DNA from: Brachycybe producta
Taxonomy: Eukaryota; Arthropoda; Diplopoda; Playtdesmida; Andrognathidae
Direction of reading: 5' to 3'
DNA length: 64,000 nt
Assembly: GCA_036925085.1 (NCBI GenBank)
Contig: JAUPFP010000041.1
Coordinates: 318,001-382,000 of the forward strand
Shown piece by piece: positions 1-12,700 of the stretch (the stretch's first letter is position 1; each line of letters begins with the position of its first letter). The translations under genes were made by a program, and so were the position numbers. The notes below the pieces were generated by a model. It was not told the origin of the DNA. It saw nothing but the letters and a program-made list of their open reading frames with translations, and made no database searches.

Positions 1-531
1 TCACCATAAAACTATTTGGGGTATCCACCTGACGCGTACCTAGGAGCACGATTTATAATTAAAAACATAATTGTCACATTATCAAATATTTCATGACGCA
101 AAATGCTAAATATGAAATTTTCATAGGCCATTGCACAACCCCAACAAGTAATTCATGGCATACAGTTTCAGAAACACTGACAGAGACGTTACGGCCTAAT
201 AGTGCACTTGAAACGCTAAACGGGGCCTAAAGCCATTCATAAATTGCCTCCTTTAATACTGCTCATGCTCAATAGCAAAAAACCTTTGAAACATGTTTTT
301 GTTTTCGAACAAAAACACAACACAATTGAAACAACTTTTTGTAAAAAAAAAACAGGTCAACTGGTTTTCTATAAATTGGGAAAAAGTTTTTCACAAAAAG
401 TTGGCAGTAGAAACGCAAAGTAACCCAACAAAAATAAAAATAAGGCTGTTTTAATCACCATTCTTCACAACTCCAACAGTAAGAAAATAACTTAGTTATC
501 ACAGAAACAATTATAGAAAGCATGAACAAAC

Positions 532-1566
532 CTATGAATGTCAGTCGCTGAGGGCAACGACCGAGAAACGGGTGGAGGAACCGCTCGAAGTGTTTGTAAT
601 GCAGGATTACGAGCCTATTGAAAAACCACCAAATAATTACAAAATATCAAAAATAAAAACGACCAAAACATCCAACCTGCAGAGAAGTGTGAGCACTTGA
701 CTGTAAGCCCGACTGGTAAATCTGAGTTGTGCGTGGAATTGGAGTCGCAACGGCCGACTTCAATGTCGTTATACACGCGACGGCAGCAGCTCCTGAAAAC
801 ACCAGCAACCAGACAACAATAAAGATTTTAACCGAGACACTTGGTTCTGTTTAAAAACGAACCTCTTGGAACGTGAGATGAATATGCGGCTTGAACTGCA
901 GGATGCGAAAGATGAGATGACGAAATCTGTTGTATGTGAGACGTACCACGAATGATTGAAGCCATCGGTGCAGCTGAAGAAGGATTAGTATTAGAAGGGG
1001 TGGAAGAAGAACCACCACCACTACCACACGAAGTCACGGCCAATTCGGCCACGATCGTCCGCGGAACTTGAAACGAATCCATCGGTAATCGTTTCGGAAT
1101 CAATTTTCTTTCGAGATCATCCTGTAACTTACTTCCTTTCGTGACAACCGGTTGTGAGACGGCAGGAGTAGACGAAGGTAGTTGTCCAATGGCAGAAGCA
1201 GAGAATGGAGAAGCGATCGTATTCTGTTGGACGGACGAAGAACTAGAAACTGGTCCACGAGCGGGAAACGGCGAACGAACAGGAGAACCCTTGAATGAGA
1301 GAAACAACAGAATGAAACAACACTTGTTACAAAGTTACTATCGGTTTAAAATTAACTGAAAACACAGTGAATGCTGATTTCGATCCTTCATGCAATGTTG
1401 AAGGCGGCTGCGACGGAGCCAGTGGACGATGAGGAGCTGTAGACGGTACTACGACGTTTGGTAAAGTAGTTGTCATTGATAGAGGAGGCGCCTTAGAAAC
1501 CACATCGGAACCACTGTCAAGCTTATTTTCGGCCGTTAAAGCCGGTTTCGAAGAATCGGCGCTCAT
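532..1566 (-). CDS. SAP130: SAP130-like Sin3 complex subunit, 5' exons (partial gene)
   Basis: Four exons on the minus strand: 1566-about 1357, 1289-863, 792-677, 614-532. All junctions keep frame (donor alternatives near 1357/1366 both give phase 0). The protein is low-complexity, rich in Ser, Pro, Thr and Ala. Diagnostic matches to the N-terminal half of SAP130 are RPLAPSQPPSTL, and ASIIR followed by SHVPRG that splices in phase 1 into AAAVACITTLKS, as SAP130 has SIIR...HLPRGAAAAAV. SAP130 is a nuclear Sin3A-HDAC corepressor subunit. The ATG at 1566 directly follows an AG acceptor, so an upstream non-coding exon is likely. The C-terminal exons lie beyond the left edge. The family assignment rests on recalled short motifs in a low-complexity protein, so it is moderately sure. 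Confidence 0.6.
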
Positions 1567-1599
1567 CTGAGCAAACAATAAAAACCGCAAAAAACAACA

Positions 1600-2521
1600 T
1601 TAAGCGGGTACTAAAGGTACGGCTACTGAGTTATTACATACGATGCGCCAAAGACGCACATTACAACAAAAGAGCAGTACAAGAGGCTAAGCGGTTCTTA
1701 GAGGCTTTGTAGTTCTTATTCAAAAGAATTTACGAGTAGGCCTACACAAATAAAAGTACAAGTTTGAACAAACAGTATAGATAGTCGCTCCACTATCGAT
1801 AATTTTTTGAAATAAAATATAAAATCTATAGTCTTAACACTGAAACTAGTGCTGCCTCGAATAGTTCGATATAATCTTTAACAAAATATACGAGTCCCGT
1901 TCTGTTGTACATGGTGAACGACCGAATGAATAGCACCTACCCATAAATAACGGAATTAATTAATTTGGTAATCCTTTGTATTACAACTTAACCAAGCAAG
2001 CGTTGAAATGTTCAAGTTAAGAGCCAAACATTCCACTAAAACATTTGCTAAAAAAATTTAAGTAATTAAAATTAAAAGAATGGGCAAAACAAAAAAAAAA
2101 AATCCAAAAGCTATAGGAAAACAAAAAATCCGACGCTTTTTAATAGATGTGAACACGTCATAACTGTATTTCCGTAGATTTACATCTGTATTCTATAGGG
2201 TACGGAATTTAAGTCTTTTATACCAACCCAGACTGAACAGCTTTTTCGCCTTATTTCGCGCCTTTGGCGCAAAATATAGAACAACTCTGCAGCGTTACCT
2301 TGGAGGCTAGACGGCTGCTAATCAAAATAATATACCCAAATAAAAATACGAAGGAATATTTAAAAATGCGTGCCTCTGTATGTAATGTTTTGTGTCTATG
2401 AACCTTCATAAAAACAGCAAAAAAAAACATCTGTAAAATCTACATGGAAATTTTCATACTTTAAACTTTTTAAATTTTAAATTTTCATACTCGTCTGCGT
2501 ACCTCTGAGCACCTCATACCA
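1600..2521. other. Intergenic, no gene seen
   Basis: AT-rich sequence upstream of the SAP130-like gene. I see no spliced coding exon, RNA gene or clear transposon end. Confidence 0.5.
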
Positions 2522-2711
2522 CAGGCATCTGTAGACAGCTTCAGAATTTTTTTTGGCTCGCCCTTCTATGAGCGTCAGACCAAATATCAACCAATTAGAA
2601 ATAAAAAGGCCGGGCATGCGACGTCAGAACCAGTAACAAACCAATTAAAAACTGATGACGCTTATAAAAGGGCGGATCCAAAGAAATTTTGAAGCTGTCT
2701 ACAGATGCCTG
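2522..2711. repeat. 190-bp foldback MITE, copy 1
   Basis: Starts CAGGCATCTGTAGACAGC and ends with its reverse complement. The arms pair over most of the length, including an inner arm with GCCCTT(C/T)TATGA and TATAAAAGGGCGGA. No convincing target-site duplication. A sister copy lies at 3254-3444. Confidence 0.85.
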
Positions 2712-3253
2712 TCCTCTTAGCTGCTTGGTCTATTGCTATTAGAGCTTGTTTTCACTTTTATGATAAATTGTTTTCACTGTATGTACATTATTGTATTGAT
2801 ATGTATTCTGAGTCGCTAGTCGGCTAGTCACATTGGTGACCAGAGAGCAATAAATGCTATTCTTCTTCTTGTAGCCCACCCTGTATTATATCCTCGTCTT
2901 AGTGACGTCATCTCCATCCGTTTGGAGTGGAAGCACAACACAAGTCACAATAAAAACATTCATTTACTAAACTTACCCTTTCAGTTCCGTTCACTTTCTA
3001 CAATACAAATCGTTGCTAATGTACTCAAAATGTCGTCGTGTTCAGAAGATCCTTTTAAACATAATAATATCACGAATAAGATTATTTTGTATTCAACGAA
3101 AGAGAAAACAAATCCTACCATAACAGAACATCGGCATCGTTGTCCGAAAATTGCACTGCGCATGCGCGAACCACGAACTACAAGCCGATATCGATCTCTA
3201 TATCGATCCGATATTCTGTACGGAAGCATCGCTGGGCCCAAGAATACTATTTA

Positions 3254-3444
3254 CAGGCATCTGTAGACAGCTTCAGAATTTTTTTGGCTCCACCCTTTTA
3301 TGAGCGTCAGACCAAATATCAACTAATTAGAAGTAAAAAGGGCGGAGAATGTGACATCAGACCCATTAACAAATTAATAAGAAATTGATGACGCTCATAA
3401 AAGGGCACAGCCAAAGAAATTCTTAAGCTGTCTACAGATGCCTG
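3254..3444. repeat. 191-bp foldback MITE, copy 2
   Basis: Same termini (CAGGCATCTGTAGACAGC and its reverse complement) and same internal arms as the copy at 2522-2711, about 0.5 kb away. The intervening short ORFs are shadows of the repeat. Confidence 0.85.
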
Positions 3445-4440
3445 TTTTTTTGAGCTAACCAATGAGGTACAGGGAATAGAAAGTAGAGGCATGTATTTTC
3501 AGCGCCTTCAAACTGCTTGACACTGAACTAGCCGTCGCCATGACAACGAGGGGCAAAACAACAATTGTTATCATAGTTTCATTATGTGGGGAAAATTATA
3601 TAGTTAATTAACAACTTAACTAAAGTGAACAAAATTTGGTAATTTCACACACCATATCTTTCTGCACGTAATATACAACATTTCATCACTATCATATACC
3701 ACGGTTGCCAGACACTAATTTTCAAACATCATTATTAATATGCATATAATTAAAGTTATCTTAAGTATTAAAATAAAACGATCGCTTCAACCAAAGTGAA
3801 TAAATGAAATGTGGTACCATAATGAATCTCGGCCTCATGAATCGGTTGCAGTACATCACAACATTGGTGAATGAACCATTATGAGATTAGCTTTAAATGC
3901 ATATATAATACTTATTATATTAATTATGACATTGAATTTGAATTCATATTTAAAAAAAAAATTACTCTGCAAGCTGTCAAGAAGACAAAAGTGCAATTGC
4001 AACATGCGAAATACATCGTCAAAATGCAAAGATATAAACCAAGTAACAATTGCAATGTGTCTGTTGTGGTTGAAATAATGCATTGTCAAAAAATTAAAAG
4101 AACCTTAATACAAATTTATTTGCTCGCATAAGATCCTCTGCAAGAAAGTTCCATTGCCTTACCGTCAATAGGAACCATGCAAAAATCTCTTTTAATTTTA
4201 TTAAGAGTCGTAACTCCTACCCAAATACGCTCGTATAATGTCCTACACAGTTTACATGAAATCCGTCCTCGTTGCGTTTTAATCATTAAAATGAACACCA
4301 AAAAAATAAATAAATAAAATAAAATGTCTATCAATGTTAGGGCATAGCAGAAATAAATAAAGGCAAGTACACACAGGGATACTTTGCAGTGATGAAACAA
4401 TGTCGCACGGCTGTCCCCATATATTGTTGCGGGACAGAAT
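3445..4440. other. Intergenic AT-rich sequence
   Basis: No gene. The stretch around 4390-4440 (AATGTCGCACGGCTGTC, then TTGTTGCGGGACAGAAT) recurs at 7840-7880, so part of it belongs to an unnamed dispersed repeat. Confidence 0.5.
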
Positions 4441-5004
4441 TATATATATATTAAGCCAGGTCTGTGTGTGTGTGTGTGTGTGTGTGAGTGAATAATGCTG
4501 TACAATTTATATAAATTTAAATGAATAAATGAACCACTTTTTTTCTCAAAGTCAACTATATGTTGCACACTCCCCATCCAAGAACCCGATGATATCAACT
4601 TGGAGAGGGGAAAAGGTTGGAAAGTGTAGAGGGGGGGGGGGGAGAGAAACGTGGAGGGGGAAAAGTGGGAGGGGGTGACTGAAATTGAAATGAAAGGAGT
4701 AAAAAAAGGAACAAACGACGCGCATGCGCACACCAGAGAAGATGAAAAACTCATTTTCTCTTTCAAATATAAAAAGGGGAGGGGATAATAGTAGCAAAAT
4801 TAAACCAGAGTTTAACATGGGCAACTGTGCCCAGCATTAGAATTTCTTTTCCTCCGCCCAAAAAATTTTATGAACGTCATCAATTTCTAATTGGTTTGTT
4901 ACGTGGTCTGACGTCATAAAAGGGCGGAGGAACAGAAATTCTAATGCTGGGCACAATTGCCTGTGAATTTTGCTCCCGTCATTTATGACGGGTTACCCCA
5001 CTAG
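4441..5004 (+). mobile_element. Non-autonomous Helitron, copy H1
   Basis: The 3' end is diagnostic: hairpin CCCGTCA-TTTA-TGACGGG, 8 bases, then CTAG followed by a host T, as in canonical Helitrons (hairpin about 10 nt from CTRR, insertion at A|T). The 5' end is the AT-rich TATATATATTAAGCC(A)GGTCTGTG rather than a clean TC. A purine-rich middle is followed by an embedded foldback with termini close to CAGGCAATTGTGCCCAGC. No RepHel coding. Confidence 0.8.
4818..4963. repeat. Foldback element carried inside Helitron H1
   Basis: Near-palindrome with arms GCCCAGCATTAGAATTTC and TCCGCCC...AAAGGGCGGAGG, ending GGGCACAATTGCCTG. Equivalent foldbacks occur at 7536-7674 and 21687-21826 in other Helitron copies. 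The inner arm resembles that of the free MITEs at 2.5 and 3.3 kb. Confidence 0.75.
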
Positions 5005-6733
5005 TCGTCAAATATAATACATTCCCGACAGGGGTGGCCACAGGGGGGAGGGTAGTATGGCGCGTAACTCGCCGTGATTGAAATTTTGTATCAAAATACT
5101 TTTATTTTTATAATAATTAGCATGGGCGGCCGCAGATACTAGCAAAGCCAAAAGCCAAAATCCAAATTTCTTATTTTATTATTTAATTTGTAAGTTAAAA
5201 GAAAGTAGTGTGTTTTAGCCACTGTTATATCATCATATATGTCATACTATAAGTGCTGCTATTTTTACGGCTCGCTATGCGGAATTGATGGCAAGCGGCA
5301 ACTGTAACATGATTGTTCGCTCACTACACTTGCGGAACCGGGAGAATGTTCATTTATTCCAAAGTTTAAAGACTATTTCAAACACATAATAATTGAAAAT
5401 AGTTTATTCAACATTGTTGCAAAACGATATAATTTATTTTTACTAATAACCTAATAGTATTTGACAATATCTTTAAAAATATATTTCTTATGGCCAATTG
5501 AAACTCATTCACAAAACGTTTATGCAAACAATGTGAAATTCGATCATTTTAAAAGTGATAAAAATTATATTTTAAAAGTTATGAAAAACGCTTTCAGCAT
5601 GTTTGCATACTCTTCCAATTTAGAATAAGTCCCGGGGGGGGGGGAGATTCTCAATTGGCTGGGGGGGGGGGGATTCGGCACCAGAGTCCCGAAAATGCAA
5701 GTAAGAATGCAGTAAAATTAAATGTCGTTCAACGTAAAAGACTTTGTTAAGATTATACCTTGAGCATTCTTGGGGCATTGTCCAGCTTTTTTTCTTTTGG
5801 AACAAAAAATTTTCCTCTTCAATTTTTTTTTACTATAATTGGAACGGCATATTTTATTGAGACATGTATTGATACAGTGTGGACGTAAAATAACTACTTA
5901 TTCCAATCCTTGTATGAGCATATCATCATTAGTCTCTACAGTTGGTTCTCCTTTTGCTCTAATGTGTAATTAAACAAAACGTAAAATAACTAATGTAAGA
6001 CAATGTAAATACCTACCCAGCTCTCAAACTAACTAAAGCTAACCGTAGTTAAAAATGGTTATCCTGGAAAATGGATTTTGTGACGGTTACAGACCAGTAA
6101 AAAAAACCAAAGTGAACAACCCTGCCACAACAGCAATCAGCGAAATATCAAAGGGCATTATGTGAGCACTTTGCATTATGTTTGGAAAATGTTCCACACA
6201 CATACAGACGCTGCCTTAAGAGACAAACATAAACACACTGCTAGCTCAAGGTGCACTAAACGGAAACTAAACCTGGATGTTCTCAGTACTACTTATCGGG
6301 ATTCGCAGTTCTGTTGCACTGATCTGTAGACGAGCCTTAACAGTTTACGTACAGTACTACTGTGTGAATAACACAAAACGACATACAAGAAATTCTAAAC
6401 ATTGTTTTATTTTTTGTCAAATCAGTAATTATCTCACTAAATTACTTAACAATTGTAATTAAAACACACTTCAACTTAAAATAAGAAGTTAAAGAACTTT
6501 TCAAACACTCATTGAGGTGATATAAAATGAAACTTGAGTCATGCCATTCTATTCTTCAATGCATGTACGCTTTACTAAATAATAAAATAATAGCGACTAA
6601 ACAATGTTCAACATTTTGATATGCAGCCTTGTCCTACACAATTTTACACACACACACGCATTCTTGAAATACAATTGAAAGAGATACTTATACTATTATA
6701 CACTATGTAACACTTACAAAATGACAAACGCTA
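5005..6733. other. Intergenic, downstream of PABIR-like gene
   Basis: AT-rich, no gene seen. Two poly-G tracts lie at about 5634-5643 and 5660-5671. The region past 6733 toward lower coordinates is the 3' side of the PABIR-like gene. Confidence 0.5.
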
Positions 6734-9700
6734 TTAAAGACTGTTTTCCTGAGAAATGGCCTCTGACGTCGGTGTTGCGGGTTCACTATCTTGCATTGCC
6801 ATGTCATGATCAACTGGTTTAAAAATACTACACGGCGATCCACTACTACAGATTGACTCTGGTGTGTTGGCAGTACTAATAGGAACTGCTTGATCGGGAC
6901 TTGATGAATCATCCAAACTTCCGGATGACAAACTGGAAATGAATAGAAAAATTCTTAAATAGAACAAATCACAAGACTTCTATAATTTTTTTTTCATATT
7001 TCTAGGAAAAATCTAATTATTTGCAACGCATAAGCAAAGTTACTGTGAATTGTCCAGAAACCCTTTTTGTTCTTTTGTTAATAACTCCACACAAATCCAA
7101 AATAAACTAATTTACAGGAATTTCTTTTCGGACCTTCCCGTCTATCCTTCGATGTTTAATCCTTCTTTCTTTCTTTGAGTAACGCTGTACAAACAAGGAC
7201 AAAAACCTTAAACCACGTAGGAATTTATATAAATTTAAAGGAATAAATGAACCGCTTTTTTTCTCAAGGTGAACTATATGTTGCACTCTCCCCATCCAAG
7301 AACCAAATGATATTAAATTGGCGAGGGGAAAAGGTTGGAAAGGGTAGAGGGAGAGAGAAAGAAACGTGGAGGGAGAAAAAAGGGGGAGGGGGGAAACTGA
7401 AATTGAAATGAAAGGAGTAAAAAAAGGAACAAACGACGCGCATGCGCACACCAGAGAAAATGAACCGCTCATTTTCTCTTTCAAATATAAAAAGGGGAGG
7501 AAGTAATAGTAGCAAAATTAAACCAGAATTTATCACAGGCAACTGTGCCCAGCATTAGATTTCTTTTGCTCCGCCCTTTTATGAACGTCATCAATTTCTA
7601 ATTGGTTTGTTACTTGGTCTAACGTCATAAAAGGGCGGAGGAAAAAAAATTCTCATGCTGGGCACAATTGCCTGTGAATTTTGCTATCGTCATTTATGAC
7701 GGGTTACCATACTAGTTTTAAATAAAATAAAAAAATATTAATAACCATCAAAACATGGACAAACAATGACACTTAACATAAAGTATATATTTCATAAATT
7801 ATACCATGTGCTAGTGCACACTGGGCTACCTTGTGGCGAAACAATGTCGCACGGCTGTCGTAATATTGTTGCGGGACAGAATCGAGAAACATAATACAGT
7901 ATCGAAACATTCGTTATTTGTCCACACCTAAGCTAAAAATCCTCCATAAGATTTAAAGTTGTTTTCCCCGTGGTCCACATCTTGGATCCTACTCTTTTCA
8001 AAGTTAAAACGCAACTGAAGTCTTTGTTTATGTTTCTGAGCTAATCCTTATTTCCAAATGTATTCCTACAGATAATTCTATTTTGGAACGATTTCAATTT
8101 GATGATAATGTCTGAACTTTGTCTGAATGCCCCCTGCCAAATGGCTACCAAGCCGATTGCAGGTATACAATGCAGGTATATGAATTGAAAAAGAAAAGAA
8201 AAAATGGCTGGACATGGCAGCCATTAATTTACACCGCCATGTTGTTCTTTTAAGATCTTGAATTCCTTGTTCGTTTTAGTTCTTGAATCCCTTTTTCTCT
8301 GTTTCAGTTAAGCAGGCAGAGCCACTGTCACACGATAACACTCGGATTTTATGTACTATGTACATAAAACACACAAAAAAAATGAAACTAACCTGTGTGC
8401 TAATGGATGAGTATTTGATGCTCGATCGAGTGCGAAAACGTTCCCATGAAAGCGTTTCTGGGGGCTAGCATAGTAGTCCATTTTTTCTCCACAGTCATCT
8501 AACAGCAAATATGTTATGTGAAATTTAGTATACTATGTTGTAAATTGATCATATACATGCGGACAAATATAATATCTGAAAACAAACACACGAACGAATG
8601 CAAAACATGTTTCTAAATAAACACACAGCTATAATTAAAAAAACATACTGCTAGCAAAACAAACACAAGAATGTAAATGTTATGTCATAAACGAGTGTAC
8701 CCACACTAAATATAAAAACTCGTCTATAAATTAATTTATAAATAAGTCTGCAAAGCAACCAACTTTGCACAAAACTAGGTAGAAAAAGGTTTAGCAGCAT
8801 GCTGTAAAACGAAAGCACAATTTTATTCTTCATGCTGAATAGAAAACGTGACATCAACATTTCATCAAGTTGGCCTTGGATGAATGATTTGAAATAATAA
8901 GCATGTCATAGTTTCCTATTCAGCAGAAAAAAGGAGTTTTTGCTCTCACTTAAAGAAGGCTTCATGCATATATAATAGAGAAACGTCTAAAATCACAGTT
9001 GGACTCAATATAATTATTGAAGAATTCTACTAACTATAACCCTGAAAAATTCGAGGCGTTTTTACTGAGGGATTCACAATCTTGTTTAATCCCATGTACA
9101 AGAATACCAGTGATAAATTTCAGTGACAAATACAGGACACGCAATCAGGTCTACATTACGCCCGTCCAAACCCGTGTAACAGTGTGCTGTACTATGTATG
9201 TGTATTGTCTTTAATATGTCGTACAATAACCGACTAGTGATGCTGAACCACGCTGCGTAACAAGCATTTTATACAACGATACTGTGCGACGTCGCTAGCA
9301 GGCACATCCCCAGTGTGGCGACTGTGTTAGAAAACGTGGCTATGATATGAGAAAATGAACAAGAATGTACAGTATCAGTGCCGTCGACTTTAACCTATGT
9401 GATGCCCAGGGAAAGACCTGGAAACTGCCCCTTTCCCAAAAAACTACTATTATGTATCCTTACGATTGTTGGAGATGTAGTGTTTGCAGTACTGTGTTTC
9501 TCACAACAGTTATTACTGTTTGCAAATTTATCACTGTTCGTTATTAAAACCATGGGTGGTCACGCCTACCACTTAAAACGGCCCTTGATCAATAAAAAAT
9601 GTGTATACTTCATCGACATTCATATGTCACAATAAAAAACATGGTTGATGATTGATTGAAGAAAAAATACATAAAAAAAAGCTACAAAATGAATGTGGTG

Positions 9701-12700
9701 GCAACATTTTCCAAACTTTTAACTTTCTTCAATTTACAAACTTTTAAAGCTTTTTGGAACTTTTGGTGCCAGTTGAGTGCTCCCGTGGCATTCTAGGGCT
9801 TTTTACAGCAATACAAAGATTTCTGACTTTTATCCATGTTTACATACATGTATATTGGGATATAAGTTACCGGTTTAATTGGCAACTGGATTAGAGAGAT
9901 CCACTGTTCTCAGTGGACTACTGGACTTGTGAGGACATTGTGTTCCGTGAGTAACTGGGCTGAGTGGACCACTAAGATTAGTAAACAACTGAGCCCAGTG
10001 ACCAAATAGGCTCGGAGAAAAAATTGCCCGATATAATCACTGGGCTAAAGGAATCATTCGGTGCACAGATTATTGTTGTTAACCAGGTTAGAGTTTATTC
10101 AGTTTGGCAGCTATTCAGATTGACATTTGTTCCATTTGGCACTTAATCAATGTTTCGCTTGTTCCATTTGGAGCTTATTCAGCATCACTCAATAAATACA
10201 TACATTATCTCCATAAAAAATCAGCTCCATGATCCTCATGAATATCAAGGGTTTTTCTCTAGTAGTTCAATAATTATAAGCAAATGAAGAGTCTCTTTTG
10301 GAGAATAATCTCGATCACTACAATAACATAGCAGAACATGCACTGACAGCCTAAACATACACATACACACACACTCACTCACACACCCACACTATTATTA
10401 GACAATGTTACAATAAAAGAAGGCCGATGATATTCTTCAAATTGATACATCATAAACGTTTTCAGTGTTTTCATGTGTAACCCTAAGTCATTGGTTCCAC
10501 TCAAGACTCATGAGTCTGTAACCATTCATGAAAATACACGTGTTTATTTCCACTGCAACATGTTGCAACCATAAACAACTGAATATTTGAACGAACTCCT
10601 CAAGAACAATCGAGCTTTTTCACTTACCGGTATGCACACAAACTCGTTTTTACCTTTTTGGCACATGTTTATGAAAAAAAAAATTTTTTTTTGCTCTTTA
10701 ATCGTTTTTGCAACATTTTCAAGTTCAAAAAAAAAATATCTGTCACAGTCACGTTGCAGACTCGTGAGTCTGAGTAGAAGTGCACCATTACAATGTATTA
10801 GGAAAGAATACTTACATTTACGCTTCACTGGGAATTGACTGGGCCTAAGAGCAATGGGACTCAGGCTTCGCCTAATGTTAAATTAATTCAAAAGGGTACA
10901 ATTAAAACGAAACCTGAGAAATTGAATCTAAGCACATTACAATGTTGTCAGGGATAAGTAAAATGGTACTCTATACGTAGATTTTTACAAGGGAAGAAGA
11001 ACTTTGCCCATGTATAAAATATACCGTCATTATAACAAGAAATAACAACAGAAATTTGAATACAAATACGAATCTAAAATGAACCTCTTACCTTATGACT
11101 GACTTACGAGTAGGACTTGGAATAGGACTTGTACAAAACGACGTATTGCGTACAGGCTGCTGCATAGACGGCGAAAAGCATTGCTGTAAATCAGAATATA
11201 ATTCTAAGTTCAAAAACATATGTAAAATAACTCACAGACGTAAACAAAAACCTCCATCTGCCACAGGCCCTCTTGCGCTGCTTGCAGAGTAATTATTCAA
11301 AATACAAACCTTTCCGAGACGAGTTGGGGAAGGAGAACTCGACAGAGGGTAAGCAGATGGGAATATGTGTAACGGTTCCGTAAAACACCGAGGCCGCTTT
11401 GACGTCTCTCCACCAAATGACTCCGTCTTCAGAAATGAACGAAGAAGTACATTTAATAACAAAATAAAAGACTTAAAAAGTAAATAAGTGAAGTACACGC
11501 ACGAGACTGATGAGTGTCAAATCTTCACAGGACTGTGACATTTGAAGAGTTGACCGAACTTCTCTGTTTATAAATACAAATTATTAATTTAATACATATT
11601 GGAAACAGGCACAATATTGAAATTTAATAAAAGTTCATATAAGCAACCAGGGAATACAAATCCGGAGGTTTTTTATTACCGAATTTTTGGGTCTGAATTT
11701 GAAAAAAAAATTAAAAGACAAAAACAATGTTTCTCAATCATATATAGACCTTTGTTGCATGACGTAAGAGAAGGCTCTTGTCCTAAACTAACTTCAAGTA
11801 AACTGTGCATTCAGAGAATCATAATTGGGTAACGGTGAATACTCTAACAAAATTAAGATTTTTGCACGGGCAGATTCATAATACAGTAAAACCTTGGATC
11901 GCGAGCATAATTCGTTCCAGGAACGTGTTTCTAATCCAAAGCACTTGTATCGAACCATCGGCTCAGTTGTGATCAGGTGACGCTCGGCAGACAAAGCGTA
12001 TACGTACTAGTCGTACTGCAAGACCACGCTCGTTTTCCAAGTTAAAATTTATTAAAAAATTTTGCTCGTCTTGCAAAACACTCGCGGACAACGTTACTTG
12101 CAATCCAAGGATTTACCTGTACTGGTCAATTGTTATTAGGTTGGCAAGAAAATTCAACTCTGAGGATTTTATGCATGAAAATAAAATTGCATTTCGGGGC
12201 TCTTCATTTTCTGACAGTGCATTATTTCAGCTGCAACAGAACACATTGCAGTTGTTATCAGATTTATATCTTTGGGTTTTGACAACAATGCATTTTGCAC
12301 ATCCTGCAATTGAACCCCTTTGTTGAATCCCTCTGGCATAGGCCTTCTTGGCTGCTTGCGCAGTAATTTTTAAAATTCAATTTCAAATTGTTTTGAATAT
12401 GTCTTTCAAAAAAAAAATTTTAAAATTATTGTCTACGCCCAACAAATACAACAAAGGTCTGTAAAGAATAGAGAAAAAAAGGTCGATTTTGTATGAATGG
12501 ACGCAAGACAAACCGTTCTGAACTCGTATAGTACACTGTTATTTTACAATTACCCAATCGCTTAAACAACTAAGTTTTGTAAGAAGGACGTGATGTTACG
12601 TGGGTTTAGCAGAAAATTAGCAGAACGTTGCAAGTTACAATATGTGATGTCACGTTGAAATGGGGAATAATTATGTAAAAAAAATGTAATAGAATTTGCA

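Noticed and set aside
1-480. Next SAP130-like exon
   Set aside because: A possible acceptor at about 43 gives a stop after a few codons; no exon supported.
4460-4490. CRISPR or regulatory meaning of the GT and TA runs
   Set aside because: Simple microsatellites at Helitron 5' ends.
4440-7542. ORFs starting MKEKMS... with FSLVCACASF
   Set aside because: They are antisense reading of the purine-rich Helitron body, repeated in every copy.
8283-8468. Plus-strand ORF over 8283-8468
   Set aside because: Antisense to PABIR-like exon 8498-8393.
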